64,000 nucleotides of DNA, taken from the NCBI GenBank assembly GCA_964514105.1, contig CAZEPJ010000003.1, positions 1-64,000 of the forward strand. The letters run 5' to 3'. Below, one piece after another: positions 43,252 to 52,405 of the stretch. A program made the position numbers and the translations under genes. Source of the DNA: CAZEPJ01 sp964514105 (GTDB lineage Bacteria; Desulfobacterota; Desulfocorpusculales; Desulfocorpusculum). The notes below the pieces were generated by a model, which did not search any database, was not told where the DNA came from, and saw only the letters and a program-made list of their open reading frames with translations. The number at the start of each line of letters is the position of its first letter. Within the stretch, counting starts at the first letter, position 1.

Positions 43252-44684
43252 TCCGTTTCAAGTCGCCGGGCCAGGTGCCGGACCTCCGTCTTGAAGTCCC
43301 TTCCCCTGGCCTCGTAGTCCCGATACTGATCGAAGCTGGAACATGCGGGGGAGAGCAGCACGGTGTCTCCGGGTCTGGCCAGCTCCATGGCCTTGGGCAC
43401 GGCCTCGGCCATGTCCGCCACTCGGCACAGGGGGACCGTGCCCTCCAGGGCCCGGGCCAGGGCCCCGGCCGCCTCGCCCAGGAGGACCACGGCGCGGGCC
43501 TTGGCCTGAACGGGTCGGCGCAGGGGCGCGAAGTCGATCCCTTTGTCCTTCCCCCCTGCGATGAGCACGGCGCGCCCGGAGACCCCCAGGAGGGCGGGGA
43601 TCACGGCGCCCACGTTGGTGGCCTTGGAGTCGTTGACGAAGCGCACCCCGCGGATCTTTGCCACCTCCTCCATGCGGTGCTCCAGGCCCGAGAAGGACGC
43701 GACCGCCTCCCGGACGACCGGCGTGGGACAGCCGGCGGCCGTTGCGCACAGGCAGGCGGCCATGAGGTTCTGGACACCGTGAGGTCCCCGGAGGGCCGGG
43801 TTCTCCACATGCAATCGCTCCTCCCCCGCCGCGCCCCTGAGGACCACGGCCTCCCCGTCCCAGGCGGCCCTCGCCCCCGCAGCACCCCCCAGGGTGAAGC
43901 CCCACACCGCCATGGCCTCGGGGCGGGGAACGGCGGCCATCACCTCGGGATCGTCCAGGTTCACAACGGCCACATCTCCCGGACCCTGCCGGGCAAAGAT
44001 GCGGGCTTTGGCCCGCCGGTACTCGGCCAAGGTGGGGTGGCGCTCCACGTGATCCTCGGTGAGATTGAGGAGGGCCGCCACCCGGGGGTGAAAGCGTTCT
44101 GTCCCCTCGAGCTGGAAGCTGCTCGCCTCCACCACGGCCCACTGGGGCGCCGGCGACATCTCCAGGGCCTCCACCAGCGGCCTGCCGATGTTGCCCCCCA
44201 CGAACACCCGGTGCCCGGCCGCCTCCAGGGCCTTGCCCACCAGCGTCGTGGTGGTCGACTTGCCGTTGGTCCCGGTGATGGCCACCAGGGGGGCCTCCAG
44301 GAACCATGCGGCCAGTTCCATCTCCGCCACCACGGGGATCCCCCGGTCCCTGGCGCGCCTGAGGAGCTCCATCCCCCACGGGACCCCCGGACTGACCACG
44401 ATCCCCTGGGCCTCCATGAAGATCCCCTCCTCGTGGGGGCCGAACCGGCAGCGCACCCCCAGCGGCTCCAGGTCCTGGCGAAGCCCGGGGTGGGCCTTCT
44501 CGGGCGCCCGCTCCACCAGGATGACCCGGGCCCCGCGCACCGCCAGGAACCGTGCCGCCGCCCGACCCGTCCGGGCCCCCCCCACCACCACCACGGCCAT
44601 GCCGTCGAGGACCCAGGGGGCATCCACACCTCGGGTCACGGCCGCCTCCCATCCCGTTTGGTTCTTCCCCCCCATGCCCCTCAT
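43248..44684 (-). CDS. murD: UDP-MurNAc-L-Ala--D-Glu ligase
   Basis: Second Mur ligase, 478 residues. Rossmann region VVVVGGARTGRAAARFL, P-loop ITGTNGKSTTTTLVGKALEA, the lysine/histidine region NLTEDHVERHPTLAEYRRAK, and C-terminal LLSPACSSFDQYRDYEARG are seen. About 25 extra N-terminal residues precede the Rossmann fold. The ATG overlaps the mraY stop, and the stop overlaps the ftsW ATG. Confidence 0.97.
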   Translation of the reverse strand: MRGMGGKNQTGWEAAVTRGVDAPWVLDGMAVVVVGGARTGRAAARFLAVRGARVILVERAPEKAHPGLRQDLEPLGVRCRFGPHEEGIFMEAQGIVVSPGVPWGMELLRRARDRGIPVVAEMELAAWFLEAPLVAITGTNGKSTTTTLVGKALEAAGHRVFVGGNIGRPLVEALEMSPAPQWAVVEASSFQLEGTERFHPRVAALLNLTEDHVERHPTLAEYRRAKARIFARQGPGDVAVVNLDDPEVMAAVPRPEAMAVWGFTLGGAAGARAAWDGEAVVLRGAAGEERLHVENPALRGPHGVQNLMAACLCATAAGCPTPVVREAVASFSGLEHRMEEVAKIRGVRFVNDSKATNVGAVIPALLGVSGRAVLIAGGKDKGIDFAPLRRPVQAKARAVVLLGEAAGALARALEGTVPLCRVADMAEAVPKAMELARPGDTVLLSPACSSFDQYRDYEARGRDFKTEVRHLARRLETE

Positions 44685-45757
44685 CTCAGCTTCAGCGTGC
44701 TGATGGCCAGCAGGCCCAGGAAAATGGACAGGATCCAGAATCGAACGATGATCTTGGGCTCGGCCCACCCCTTCATCTCGAAATGGTGGTGAATGGGCGC
44801 CATGCGGAAGATTCGCTTCCCCCACAGCTTGAATGAGGCCACCTGGAAGATCACCGAGAGGGCCTCGATGACGAAGATCCCTCCCACGATGGCCAGGAGG
44901 AACTCCTGCTTGGTCACCACCGCCACCGTCCCCAGGGCGGCCCCCAGGGAGAGAGAGCCCACATCCCCCATGAAGACCTCCGCCGGATAGGCGTTGAACC
45001 AGAGAAACCCCATGCCCGCCCCCACCAGGGCACCGCACAGAACGGCCAGTTCCCCCACCCCTGCCACGTACTGGATCTGCAGGTACTGAGCCGTCTTGAT
45101 GTTGCCGGTGAGATACGAGAAGACCAGGTACGTCCCCGCCGCGATGGTCACAGGGCCGATGGCCAGCCCGTCGAGGCCATCGGTGAGGTTGACCGCGTTG
45201 GCGGCCCCGACGATGACGAACAGGGCAAAGGGGATATAGAACGGCCCCAGATCCGGCCGGATCTCCTTGAAGAAGGGGACGCTCAGCTGGGTGGAGAAGC
45301 CGGGGTGCTCGGCCAGGACCAGTGCGGCCAGGCCGGCGATGATGAACTCCAGGACGAGGCGAAGCCTTCCGCTGATCCCCTTGTGGCTCCGTTTGCGCAC
45401 AACCCGCAGGTCGTCCCAGAAGCCCACGGCTCCGAACCCCAACGTGGTCAGCAGGACCACCCAGACGTACGTATTGGTCAGATCCGCCCAGAGGAGGGTG
45501 GCCGTGGCCGCGGCGCACAGGATGAGGACCCCGCCCATGGTGGGCGTCCCCTCCTTGCTCAGATGACTGGCCGGACCGTCGGGTCGGATGAACTGTCCCA
45601 CGGACCGGCCCCGGAGCCTTCGGATCATCCAGGGACCCAGGACCCAACAGAGCAGCAGGGCCGTCACCACCGCGTAGATGGTCCGGAAGGTGATGTATCG
45701 AAACACGTTGAAAAACGTGCTCCATTCGACCAGGGGGTAAAGCAGGTGGTACAGCAT
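44681..45757 (-). CDS. mraY: Phospho-MurNAc-pentapeptide transferase MraY
   Basis: Polytopic enzyme making lipid I, 358 residues with about 10 helices. Family motifs: RPDGPASHLSKEGTPTMGGV, GFWDDLRVVRKRSHKG, ANAVNLTDGLDGLAIG, FMGDVGSLSLG and the histidine motif APIHHHFEMKGW. It lies 53 bases downstream of murF. Confidence 0.98.
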   Translation of the reverse strand: MLYHLLYPLVEWSTFFNVFRYITFRTIYAVVTALLLCWVLGPWMIRRLRGRSVGQFIRPDGPASHLSKEGTPTMGGVLILCAAATATLLWADLTNTYVWVVLLTTLGFGAVGFWDDLRVVRKRSHKGISGRLRLVLEFIIAGLAALVLAEHPGFSTQLSVPFFKEIRPDLGPFYIPFALFVIVGAANAVNLTDGLDGLAIGPVTIAAGTYLVFSYLTGNIKTAQYLQIQYVAGVGELAVLCGALVGAGMGFLWFNAYPAEVFMGDVGSLSLGAALGTVAVVTKQEFLLAIVGGIFVIEALSVIFQVASFKLWGKRIFRMAPIHHHFEMKGWAEPKIIVRFWILSIFLGLLAISTLKLR

Positions 45758-45810
45758 CGCCCGCCTCAGTCAGGATCCGGCCAGAAGGCCCATGGGGCGT
45801 CCGCACGCCC

Positions 45811-47250
45811 TCAGCGGCCGCGGGCCGGATCGCCTTCCCCGAAGGACTCTCGAAGCCCCTCCACGACCCGTTCCATTGCCATGCCCCGAGACCCCTTCAC
45901 CAACACCCAGTCCCCGTCGGCGCAGCACCCCCGCAGCAGTTCCAGGGCCTCGGCAGCCGAGGCCACACAGTGGATCTCCGCGGGGGGCGAAGGGGAGGCA
46001 AGGGCCCCCTGGGTCAACGTCCGGGCCCAGGACCCCACGGCCACCAGCACGGTCACGCCCAGGCGCGCCGCCTCCCGGCCGATCTCCCGGTGGGCCTCCT
46101 CGGCGTAGTCCCCCAGTTCCCTCATTTCCCCCAACACGGCCACGCGCCGGGACGGCGCCAGCCGGCACAGGAGTTCCAGGGCGGCCGCCATGGAGGCGGG
46201 GTTGGCGTTGTAGGCATCGTCGATGAGGTGCATGCCCCGGCCCAGAGGGACCACGCTCAGGCGCCCCGGGAAGGGGCGAAAGCCCTCCAGGCCCGCCACG
46301 ATCTCGTCCAGGTCCATCCCCATGGCCCAGGCCCCTGCGGCCGCCGCCAGTCCGTTGCGCACCATGGGCGTGCCTTGGGCCTGCATGGCGATACCGCGCC
46401 GCTCCCCCCCCACCCGCAGGACCCAGCGGGCCCCCGTTGGGCCGAAGGGGTCCACGGCCTCTGCCCGGAGCTGGGCGTCGGGGGCCTCGCCGAAGGTGAC
46501 CCGCCGGGCCCGGCAGGAGGCGGCCAACCGCGCCACCCAGGGGTCGTCCAGGTTCACCACGGCGGTATCCCCGGGACCCAGGGCCTCGAACAGCTCGCCC
46601 TTGGCCCGGGCCACCCCTTCCAAGGACCCCAACCCCTGGAGATGGGCCGGGGCCACCTGGGTGATCAACCCCCACTGGGGTCGCGCGATCTCGGCCAGCC
46701 GTCGGATCTCCCCGGGCTCGTTCATCCCCATCTCCAGGACCACCATCCCGTGCCTCTGCCGCAGGTCCAGGAGGGTCAGAGGCAGCCCGATTCGGTTGTT
46801 GAGATTCCCGCTGTTCTTGAGGGTGGCGTGGCGCCTGGACAGAATCCCCGCCACCATCTCCTTGGTCGTGGTCTTACCGTTGCTGCCCGTGATGGCCAGC
46901 AGTGGTGCGGGGTGCCTCCCCCGCCAATGGCGCGCGATCTCCCCCAGCCCGTACAGGGTGTCGTCCACCTCGATGAACCCCACCTGCTCGCGCCACCCCG
47001 CCGGCGGCCTCTGCAGCGACCCCCGGCGCCCCATGACGGCCCCGGCCCCCCGGGCCACGGCCGCGGCAAAGAAGTCGTGACCGTCGAACCGATCCCCCTT
47101 GATGGCGATGAAGAGCTCGCCCGGCCGCAGGGTACGGCTGTCCGTGGAAACGCCCGAAAGGCCGGCCCCGGGATCCCCCCCCAGCAATGTCCCGTGCGAG
47201 GCCTCCGCCGCCTCCCCCAGGGTCAGGAAGGCCTCGCCGCAGGGCGTCAT
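45811..47250 (-). CDS. murF: UDP-MurNAc-tripeptide--D-Ala-D-Ala ligase
   Basis: Last Mur ligase, 479 residues. STDSRTLRPGELFIAIKG at the N-terminus, P-loop ITGSNGKTTTKEMVAGIL, and IDDAYNANPASMAAALELL are diagnostic. The ATG overlaps the murE stop. No ddl (D-Ala-D-Ala ligase) lies in the cluster, so its substrate must be made by an enzyme encoded elsewhere. Confidence 0.97.
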   Translation of the reverse strand: MTPCGEAFLTLGEAAEASHGTLLGGDPGAGLSGVSTDSRTLRPGELFIAIKGDRFDGHDFFAAAVARGAGAVMGRRGSLQRPPAGWREQVGFIEVDDTLYGLGEIARHWRGRHPAPLLAITGSNGKTTTKEMVAGILSRRHATLKNSGNLNNRIGLPLTLLDLRQRHGMVVLEMGMNEPGEIRRLAEIARPQWGLITQVAPAHLQGLGSLEGVARAKGELFEALGPGDTAVVNLDDPWVARLAASCRARRVTFGEAPDAQLRAEAVDPFGPTGARWVLRVGGERRGIAMQAQGTPMVRNGLAAAAGAWAMGMDLDEIVAGLEGFRPFPGRLSVVPLGRGMHLIDDAYNANPASMAAALELLCRLAPSRRVAVLGEMRELGDYAEEAHREIGREAARLGVTVLVAVGSWARTLTQGALASPSPPAEIHCVASAAEALELLRGCCADGDWVLVKGSRGMAMERVVEGLRESFGEGDPARGR

Positions 47251-48794
47251 TCCCCCAACTCCTCCAGGGCCTTGCGGGCCACCTCCCGGTCGTCGAACGG
47301 GATGGTCCCGTGGCCCAGGATCTGGTAGGTCTCGTGGCCCTTGCCGGCGATGACCACCAGGTCTCCGGCTCCAGCCCACCGGATGGCCGCGCGGATGGCC
47401 GCTGCACGATCCTCCACCACCGCGTACCCGCGTCCCGCCGGCGCGCCCCGGGAGACGGGCAGTTGGGGAAGCGCCGTCCCAGGCCCGCACAGACCGGCCA
47501 CCACCTCGGCGATGATCGCCGCCGGCGGCTCGCTCCTGGGATTGTCCGAGGTGACCACCACCAGATCACTGTGGCGGGCGGCCACCTGGGCCATGAGGGG
47601 CCGCTTGCCTCGATCCCGGTCCCCGCCGCATCCGAATACGCAGATGAGCCGCCCCCTGGTCAACGCCCGGGCCGAGGCCAGGGTCCGGTCCAGGGCGTCG
47701 GGGGTGTGGGCATAATCCACCACCACGGCGAACCCGCGGCGGTTCTCCACCGGCTCGAAGCGCCCGGGCACGCCCCGGAGGGCCGCCAGCCCCTCCCGCC
47801 AGTGGGCCGCGGCCACGCCCAGGGCCCAGGCGCAGGCGCACGCCGCCAGGGCATTGGATACGGTGTACTGGCCCAGCAACGGGGTGAAGATCTCGGTCTC
47901 GCCCTCGGGGTGGGCGATGACCATGCGCGTGCCATGGGGGCCCAGGGACCAGTTGAGCGCGCGAAACACCGAACGGCGTCCCTCCCCGTACCAGATGACC
48001 CGCCCCCGGCACCCCTTGACCAATTGCCGGGATGCGGGGTCCTGGGCGTTGAACAGGGCCCATCCGCCGTCGGCCTCGGGGATGAGGTGCTCGCGGAACA
48101 GGCGCCCCTTGGCCGCAAGATACGAGGCCATCTGCCCGTGGTAGTCCAGGTGATCGCGGCTCAGGTTCGTGAAGGCCGCCCCCCGGAAGGCGCACCCCAG
48201 GACCCGCTGCTGGTCCAAAGCGTGGGAGGTGACCTCCATCAGCGCATGGCTGGTCCCGGCATGGACCATTTCCCGGAGCATGCGCTGCAGATCCAGGGAC
48301 TCGGGGGTGGTGTTGGGGGCCTCCAGGACCCTCTCCCCGTACCGATACGCGATGGTGCCCAGGACGCCCACCTTGTATCCCGCCGACCGGAGCACGGACT
48401 CCAGGATGTGGACCGTGCTGGTCTTGCCGTTGGTCCCCGTGATCCCGATCAGGATGAGGTCCCGGGAAGGGTGGCCGTAGAAGGCGCAGGCCAGCCTGGC
48501 CAGGGCTACGCGCCCGTTGGGGACCTGGACTTGAGCAACTGCCTCGGGCAGGGACCGATCCAGGCGTTCCACCACCACTGCACAGGCGCCCCGCTGCAGG
48601 GCGTCTGCCAGGTAGCGATGCCCGTGCTCCCGGGTCCCCGCAACGGCCACGAACAGGAATCCGGGCCCGACCGCCCCGGAGTGGTACGCGATGCCTCGAA
48701 CCGGGACGTCCAGCGGCCCCCGGGATCCCGTCACATCCAGGGCCCGCAGGAGGCTGGAGAGCGTCGTGGAATACCCTTGCCCCATCTGGTGCAT
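47247..48794 (-). CDS. murE: UDP-MurNAc-L-Ala-D-Glu--2,6-diaminopimelate ligase
   Basis: Third Mur ligase, 515 residues. P-loop GITGTNGKTSTVHILESVL, TTPESLDLQRMLREM, and FTNLSRDHLDYHGQM are present. The motif DNPR near residue 417 (VVTSDNPRSE) selects meso-diaminopimelate rather than lysine, so the peptidoglycan is the Gram-negative type. It lies 30 bases after ftsI. Confidence 0.97.
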   Translation of the reverse strand: MHQMGQGYSTTLSSLLRALDVTGSRGPLDVPVRGIAYHSGAVGPGFLFVAVAGTREHGHRYLADALQRGACAVVVERLDRSLPEAVAQVQVPNGRVALARLACAFYGHPSRDLILIGITGTNGKTSTVHILESVLRSAGYKVGVLGTIAYRYGERVLEAPNTTPESLDLQRMLREMVHAGTSHALMEVTSHALDQQRVLGCAFRGAAFTNLSRDHLDYHGQMASYLAAKGRLFREHLIPEADGGWALFNAQDPASRQLVKGCRGRVIWYGEGRRSVFRALNWSLGPHGTRMVIAHPEGETEIFTPLLGQYTVSNALAACACAWALGVAAAHWREGLAALRGVPGRFEPVENRRGFAVVVDYAHTPDALDRTLASARALTRGRLICVFGCGGDRDRGKRPLMAQVAARHSDLVVVTSDNPRSEPPAAIIAEVVAGLCGPGTALPQLPVSRGAPAGRGYAVVEDRAAAIRAAIRWAGAGDLVVIAGKGHETYQILGHGTIPFDDREVARKALEELGE

Positions 48795-48824
48795 CGCCGC
48801 CCCTTTATGTCCGCCTCAGCCCAT

Positions 48825-50591
48825 TCATTGAACGGCCTGCCCTGCCAACTTGGCCGCCCCTTCTCCGCCCCCCTTGGCGACCAGCTTGTCCTCGGGATAG
48901 ACTCCCAGGATCCCCAGGGCGTCCCGGGCGATTTCGCGGAAGACCGGGGCGGCCACCTGACCCCCGTAGATGTTCCCCTGGGGCTCGTCCATGACCACCA
49001 GGATGCAGAGTCTGGCCTCCCGGGCCGGCACGAACCCCGCGAAGGATGCCATGTACTTCCCCTTGAGATATCCCCCGTGGCGGAGGTCGGGCTTCTGCGC
49101 CGTGCCCGTCTTGCCCGCCACCCGAAACCCCTCGATGGCCGACTGCGCCCCTGTACCCTCGGGACCGACAACGGCCGTGAGCATCTGGGTCACCTGTCGC
49201 GCCACCTCCGGGGAGACCACGGGGCCCAGTTCCTCAGGGATCCGGCGCTCCACGCTGTTGCCCTGGGCGTCCAGGATCTCGCGGACCACGAAGGGCCGCA
49301 TCATCCGCCCGTCGTTAGCCAGGGCCGCGTACGCAGCGGTGAGCTGGAGCGCCGTCACCGAGATCCCCTGGCCAAAGGAGATGTTGGCCAGCTCGATGGG
49401 GGCCCACTTGGGGGGCCTGACCACCCCAGAGGCCTCCCCGGGGATGTCGATGCCCGAGGGGCGCCCGAAGCCGAAGCCCTTGATGTACGGCAGCAGGCGC
49501 TCCGCCCCCAGGGACATGCCCACCTTGGCCGCCCCAATGTTGCTCGACTTCTGGATGACCCCCGATAGGGTGAGCACGCCGTATCGGTGGACGTCGTGGA
49601 TCGTCTTGTCGTAGATGCGATACACGCCGTTTTCACAGTTGAGGGTATCCGTGGGCTTCCAGGCCTTCTCCTCCAGGGCAGCGGCCACCACCATGGGTTT
49701 GAAGGAGGAGCCGGGCTCGAAGCTGTCGGTGGCCGAGCGGTTCTTGAGCTGCTCTCGCGGGAACTGGGTATACGTGTTGGGATTGAATCGGGGAGCATTG
49801 GCCATGGCCAGGATCTCCCCGGTCCTGGGATCCATCACCACGGCCATGCCGCTCCGGGAGCGGGAGTTCTCCACTCCCTCCAGGAGGCGCTGCTCGGCCA
49901 CGTGCTGGATCTCCTTGTGCAGGGTCAACACCAGGTTGTGCCCGTCTTTTCGGGCCACGATGAGCCCCTCGGGGGACGCCAGGGGCCGGCCCAGGGCGTC
50001 CTGGTCCACCAGGACCCGACTCTTCTCCCCGCGCAGGAGCCGGTCGTACTGGTATTCCAGCCCGTCCATCCCCTGTCCGTCCAGCCCCACGTACCCCAGC
50101 AGGTGGCATGCGAGCTCCAGATTGGGATAAAAGCGTCGAGTCTCCTGGATGACCCCGATGCCCTGCAAACCCATGGACCGCACCCGGGCGCTCACCGTGG
50201 GGACCACCTGACGTTTGACCCACAGGAAGCGATCCTCTTGCTTGAGCTTGTTTGCCAGGGCCGCGACCTCCATGTCCAGGACCGGGGCCAGGCGCCGGGC
50301 CGTGGCCAGAGGGTCCTCGATCTTCCGGGGCCTGGCGTAGATCGAGTCCACGGGGATGCTGATGGCCAGGTCCTCGCCGTTTCTGTCGTAAATGCTCCCC
50401 CGGGCGGGCAACAGCGTGATGTCCCGCTGGTAGATCCCCTGGACCTCCTGGCGCAGCTTCTCTCCGTGGTGGATCTGGATGCGGTAGGCCTGAAACTGGA
50501 TCGCGCCCAGGGCCAGGAGGATCCCCACCACCAGGAGGAAAAACCTGAAGCGCATCCAGTCCCTTTCCTTGGGCGGCCGGTCCCTTTTCAT
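48825..50591 (-). CDS. ftsI: Septal peptidoglycan transpeptidase FtsI (PBP3)
   Basis: Class B penicillin-binding protein, 588 residues. One N-terminal helix (RFRFFLLVVGILLALGAI), the PBP dimer domain starting LLPARGSIYDRNG, and the transpeptidase domain with active SxxK at Ser295-Lys298 (EPGSSFKPM), SSN (QKSSNIGAAKVG) and KTGTA from Lys494. There is no PASTA domain. It overlaps ftsL by four bases. Confidence 0.96.
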   Translation of the reverse strand: MKRDRPPKERDWMRFRFFLLVVGILLALGAIQFQAYRIQIHHGEKLRQEVQGIYQRDITLLPARGSIYDRNGEDLAISIPVDSIYARPRKIEDPLATARRLAPVLDMEVAALANKLKQEDRFLWVKRQVVPTVSARVRSMGLQGIGVIQETRRFYPNLELACHLLGYVGLDGQGMDGLEYQYDRLLRGEKSRVLVDQDALGRPLASPEGLIVARKDGHNLVLTLHKEIQHVAEQRLLEGVENSRSRSGMAVVMDPRTGEILAMANAPRFNPNTYTQFPREQLKNRSATDSFEPGSSFKPMVVAAALEEKAWKPTDTLNCENGVYRIYDKTIHDVHRYGVLTLSGVIQKSSNIGAAKVGMSLGAERLLPYIKGFGFGRPSGIDIPGEASGVVRPPKWAPIELANISFGQGISVTALQLTAAYAALANDGRMMRPFVVREILDAQGNSVERRIPEELGPVVSPEVARQVTQMLTAVVGPEGTGAQSAIEGFRVAGKTGTAQKPDLRHGGYLKGKYMASFAGFVPAREARLCILVVMDEPQGNIYGGQVAAPVFREIARDALGILGVYPEDKLVAKGGGEGAAKLAGQAVQ

Positions 50592-50935
50592 GGCACGCGC
50601 ACCACCTCATTGAGCCTGGGATAGTGCAGCTTGAACCGTTTTCGAGCCACCTCCTCCAGCTGCTTGGGCGACGTGTACGTGGCCCAAGCCAGGCGGAGGG
50701 TCCTGTTCTCCATCTGCAGACGCACCTGTTCCCTCTGGGCCTCCTCCAGGAGGTATCGCTCGTGGAGGACCGTGGCCCGGGCCCGGACGTAAACCAGGCA
50801 GCCCACGGTCAGAAAGCAGATCAGGATCACGCAGGGCACCAGGTTGAGACGAAGGGGCCGCGCTCGCCTGAGGCGGGTCCGGATCGTCCGCCCGACCCTG
50901 GGCGGGGTCCCCCTGGGAAGGGCTAGGGCCTCCAT
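50588..50935 (-). CDS. ftsL: Cell division protein FtsL
   Basis: Small bitopic divisome protein, 115 residues: a basic N-terminus (RTRLRRARPLRLN), one transmembrane helix (LVPCVILICFLTVGCLVYV) and a periplasmic coiled coil (YLLEEAQREQVRLQMENRTL). Position between rsmH and ftsI confirms the call, since FtsL sequences diverge strongly. Its ATG is inside the rsmH end (13-base overlap). Confidence 0.9.
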   Translation of the reverse strand: MEALALPRGTPPRVGRTIRTRLRRARPLRLNLVPCVILICFLTVGCLVYVRARATVLHERYLLEEAQREQVRLQMENRTLRLAWATYTSPKQLEEVARKRFKLHYPRLNEVVRVP

Positions 50936-51843
50936 GGGGGACCTCCGGCGATCCGCTCCAGGACGCGCAGCTTGGCGCTCCGCGACCTGGGGTTCGCCTT
51001 CACCTCATGGTCCCGGGGCCGGATCGGCTTGGGAGTCAGGACGCGGTATGCGCTCTCCGGCCCCTTTCCAGCCGTCTCACGGAATCGCTGCTTCACGAGA
51101 CGGTCCTCCAGGGAATGGTACGTCAGCACGCAGAGCCGGCCCCCCGCGTTGAGGCAACCGACCCCCGAGCGGATCCCCCGTTCCAGGTTGGCCAGCTCGT
51201 GGTTCACCGCAATCCTCAGCGCCTGAAACACCCGCGTGGCCGGGTGGATCCGCCCCCGCCGCCCCCGCGAGACCCGCTGCACCAGTTCGGCCAGGGCGGC
51301 CGTGGTGGCGATGGGGCGGGACCGGACGATGGCCCGGGCGATGCGCCCCGCCAGCGGCTCTTCCCCCAGGGTGCGCAGGAGATTCCGGAGTTCCGCCTCG
51401 CAGCGATGGTTGACGATCTCTGCCGCCGTCACGCCCCCCCCCGGGTTGAACCGCATATCCAGGGGGCCGCTGGCCCGGAAGGAGAACCCCCTGGGCCCCG
51501 AGGTCAGCTGTTCGTAGGAGGCCCCCAGATCCAGGAGAATCCCATCCACCCCTTGTACGCCATGCATGGCCAGGATCTCCCGGATCTCCGCGTAGTTCCC
51601 CACCACCAGGGTGACCCGCTCCCCGAAGGACGCCAGGGCCTTTCGGGCCCGCTCCACGCCGTCGGGGTCCCAGTCGATCCCCAGGAGGCGCCCGTGGGGG
51701 CCGATCCCCTCCAAGATCCGCCGGGAATGCCCCCCACCGCCCACCGTCCCGTCCACATACGCGCCGCCTGCGCGGAGGTTGAGCCCTTCCAGCACCTCCG
51801 CCACCATCACGGGCTCGTGGGCCCGTCCGGCCCCCTCATCCAC
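50923..51843 (-). CDS. rsmH: 16S rRNA m4C1402 methyltransferase RsmH (MraW)
   Basis: S-adenosylmethionine methyltransferase acting on C1402 of 16S rRNA, 306 residues. Starts near AHEPVMVAEVLEGL; SAM site YVDGTVGGGGHSRRIL, ILLDLGASYEQL, MRFNPGGGVTAAEIVN and LTYHSLEDRLVKQRF are intact. The GTG at 51843, eight codons before the conserved HEPV, is the only sensible start but has no clear ribosome site. The spacer to mraZ is 20 bases, suggesting coupling. Confidence 0.95.
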   Translation of the reverse strand: MDEGAGRAHEPVMVAEVLEGLNLRAGGAYVDGTVGGGGHSRRILEGIGPHGRLLGIDWDPDGVERARKALASFGERVTLVVGNYAEIREILAMHGVQGVDGILLDLGASYEQLTSGPRGFSFRASGPLDMRFNPGGGVTAAEIVNHRCEAELRNLLRTLGEEPLAGRIARAIVRSRPIATTAALAELVQRVSRGRRGRIHPATRVFQALRIAVNHELANLERGIRSGVGCLNAGGRLCVLTYHSLEDRLVKQRFRETAGKGPESAYRVLTPKPIRPRDHEVKANPRSRSAKLRVLERIAGGPPWRP

Positions 51844-51863
51844 GGGCGGTGGCGCCCAGCGGG

Positions 51864-52292
51864 CTACAGGTACTGCCGCAGCACCATGCGCATGGCATCG
51901 ATGTTCTCCGGCTTGGGCTTCCAGAGCTCGGGGCTCCAGATCTCGAACTTCTCCAGGAGCCCGACGAACAGGGCCTCCCGCTGGAGCTGCGCGTGCTCCC
52001 TGAGGCTCGGCGGGATCAGGATGCGCCCCTGCCGATCCAAGGGGCACTCCTGGGCCCCCGAGATATAAAACCGCTTGAACTGAAGGGTCTCCGGGACGAA
52101 GTTGGGGAGCGTCTGGACCCGCTTTTCCTCGTCCAGCCAGGTCTCCACGGGGAAGGCCACCAGGCAGGGGTCCAGGTCGTTGGTCACCACGAAGGCCTGC
52201 TGTTCCCTGCCGTTGAGCACCTCGCGGAACCGGGATGGAATGCTCACCCGCCCCTTGGTGTCGATGGCATGGGTGTACCGTCCTCGGAACAT
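51864..52292 (-). CDS. mraZ: Transcriptional regulator MraZ
   Basis: First dcw gene, 142 residues with two MraZ/AbrB-like swapped-hairpin repeats: MFRGRYTHAIDTKGRVSIP and CPLDRQGRILIPPSLREHA. MraZ proteins bind direct TGGGN repeats upstream of their own gene; such repeats are present here at 52314-52350. The ATG at 52292 has GAGGT 6 bases upstream; an in-frame upstream extension crosses the promoter and is not real. Confidence 0.96.
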   Translation of the reverse strand: MFRGRYTHAIDTKGRVSIPSRFREVLNGREQQAFVVTNDLDPCLVAFPVETWLDEEKRVQTLPNFVPETLQFKRFYISGAQECPLDRQGRILIPPSLREHAQLQREALFVGLLEKFEIWSPELWKPKPENIDAMRMVLRQYL

Positions 52293-52313
52293 GGAGACCT
52301 CGCCCCGCCCTTT

Positions 52314-52350
52314 GCCACTTCTCCCCACTTCATCCCACTGAAGCGCCACT
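52314..52350 (-). promoter_or_regulatory. MraZ-binding repeats
   Basis: On the minus strand four copies of AGTGG(C/G) recur at 11, 10 and 10 bases: AGTGGCG, AGTGGGA, AGTGGGG and AGTGGCA. This matches the roughly 10-base phased TGGGN array known as the MraZ box. The first copy overlaps the -10 element, so bound MraZ should block transcription. Confidence 0.8.
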
Positions 52351-52376
52351 ATAATGAGGGTCAGACCCCTTGTCAA
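52348..52376 (-). promoter_or_regulatory. Sigma70 promoter of the dcw cluster
   Basis: Minus strand: perfect TTGACA, 17-base spacer, TATAGT. It is about 55 bases before mraZ and is probably the main promoter for 15 cell-wall/division genes. Confidence 0.85.
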
Positions 52377-52378
52377 GG

Positions 52379-52405
52379 AAAAAAGCGAAGGTTATCGCCT
52401 TTTTT
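52379..52405. terminator. Bidirectional terminator-like hairpin
   Basis: aaaaaagcga-aggtta-tcgccttttttt: a short GC stem with A-run on one side and T-run on the other, so it can act on either strand. It isolates the dcw promoter from anything upstream. Confidence 0.65.
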
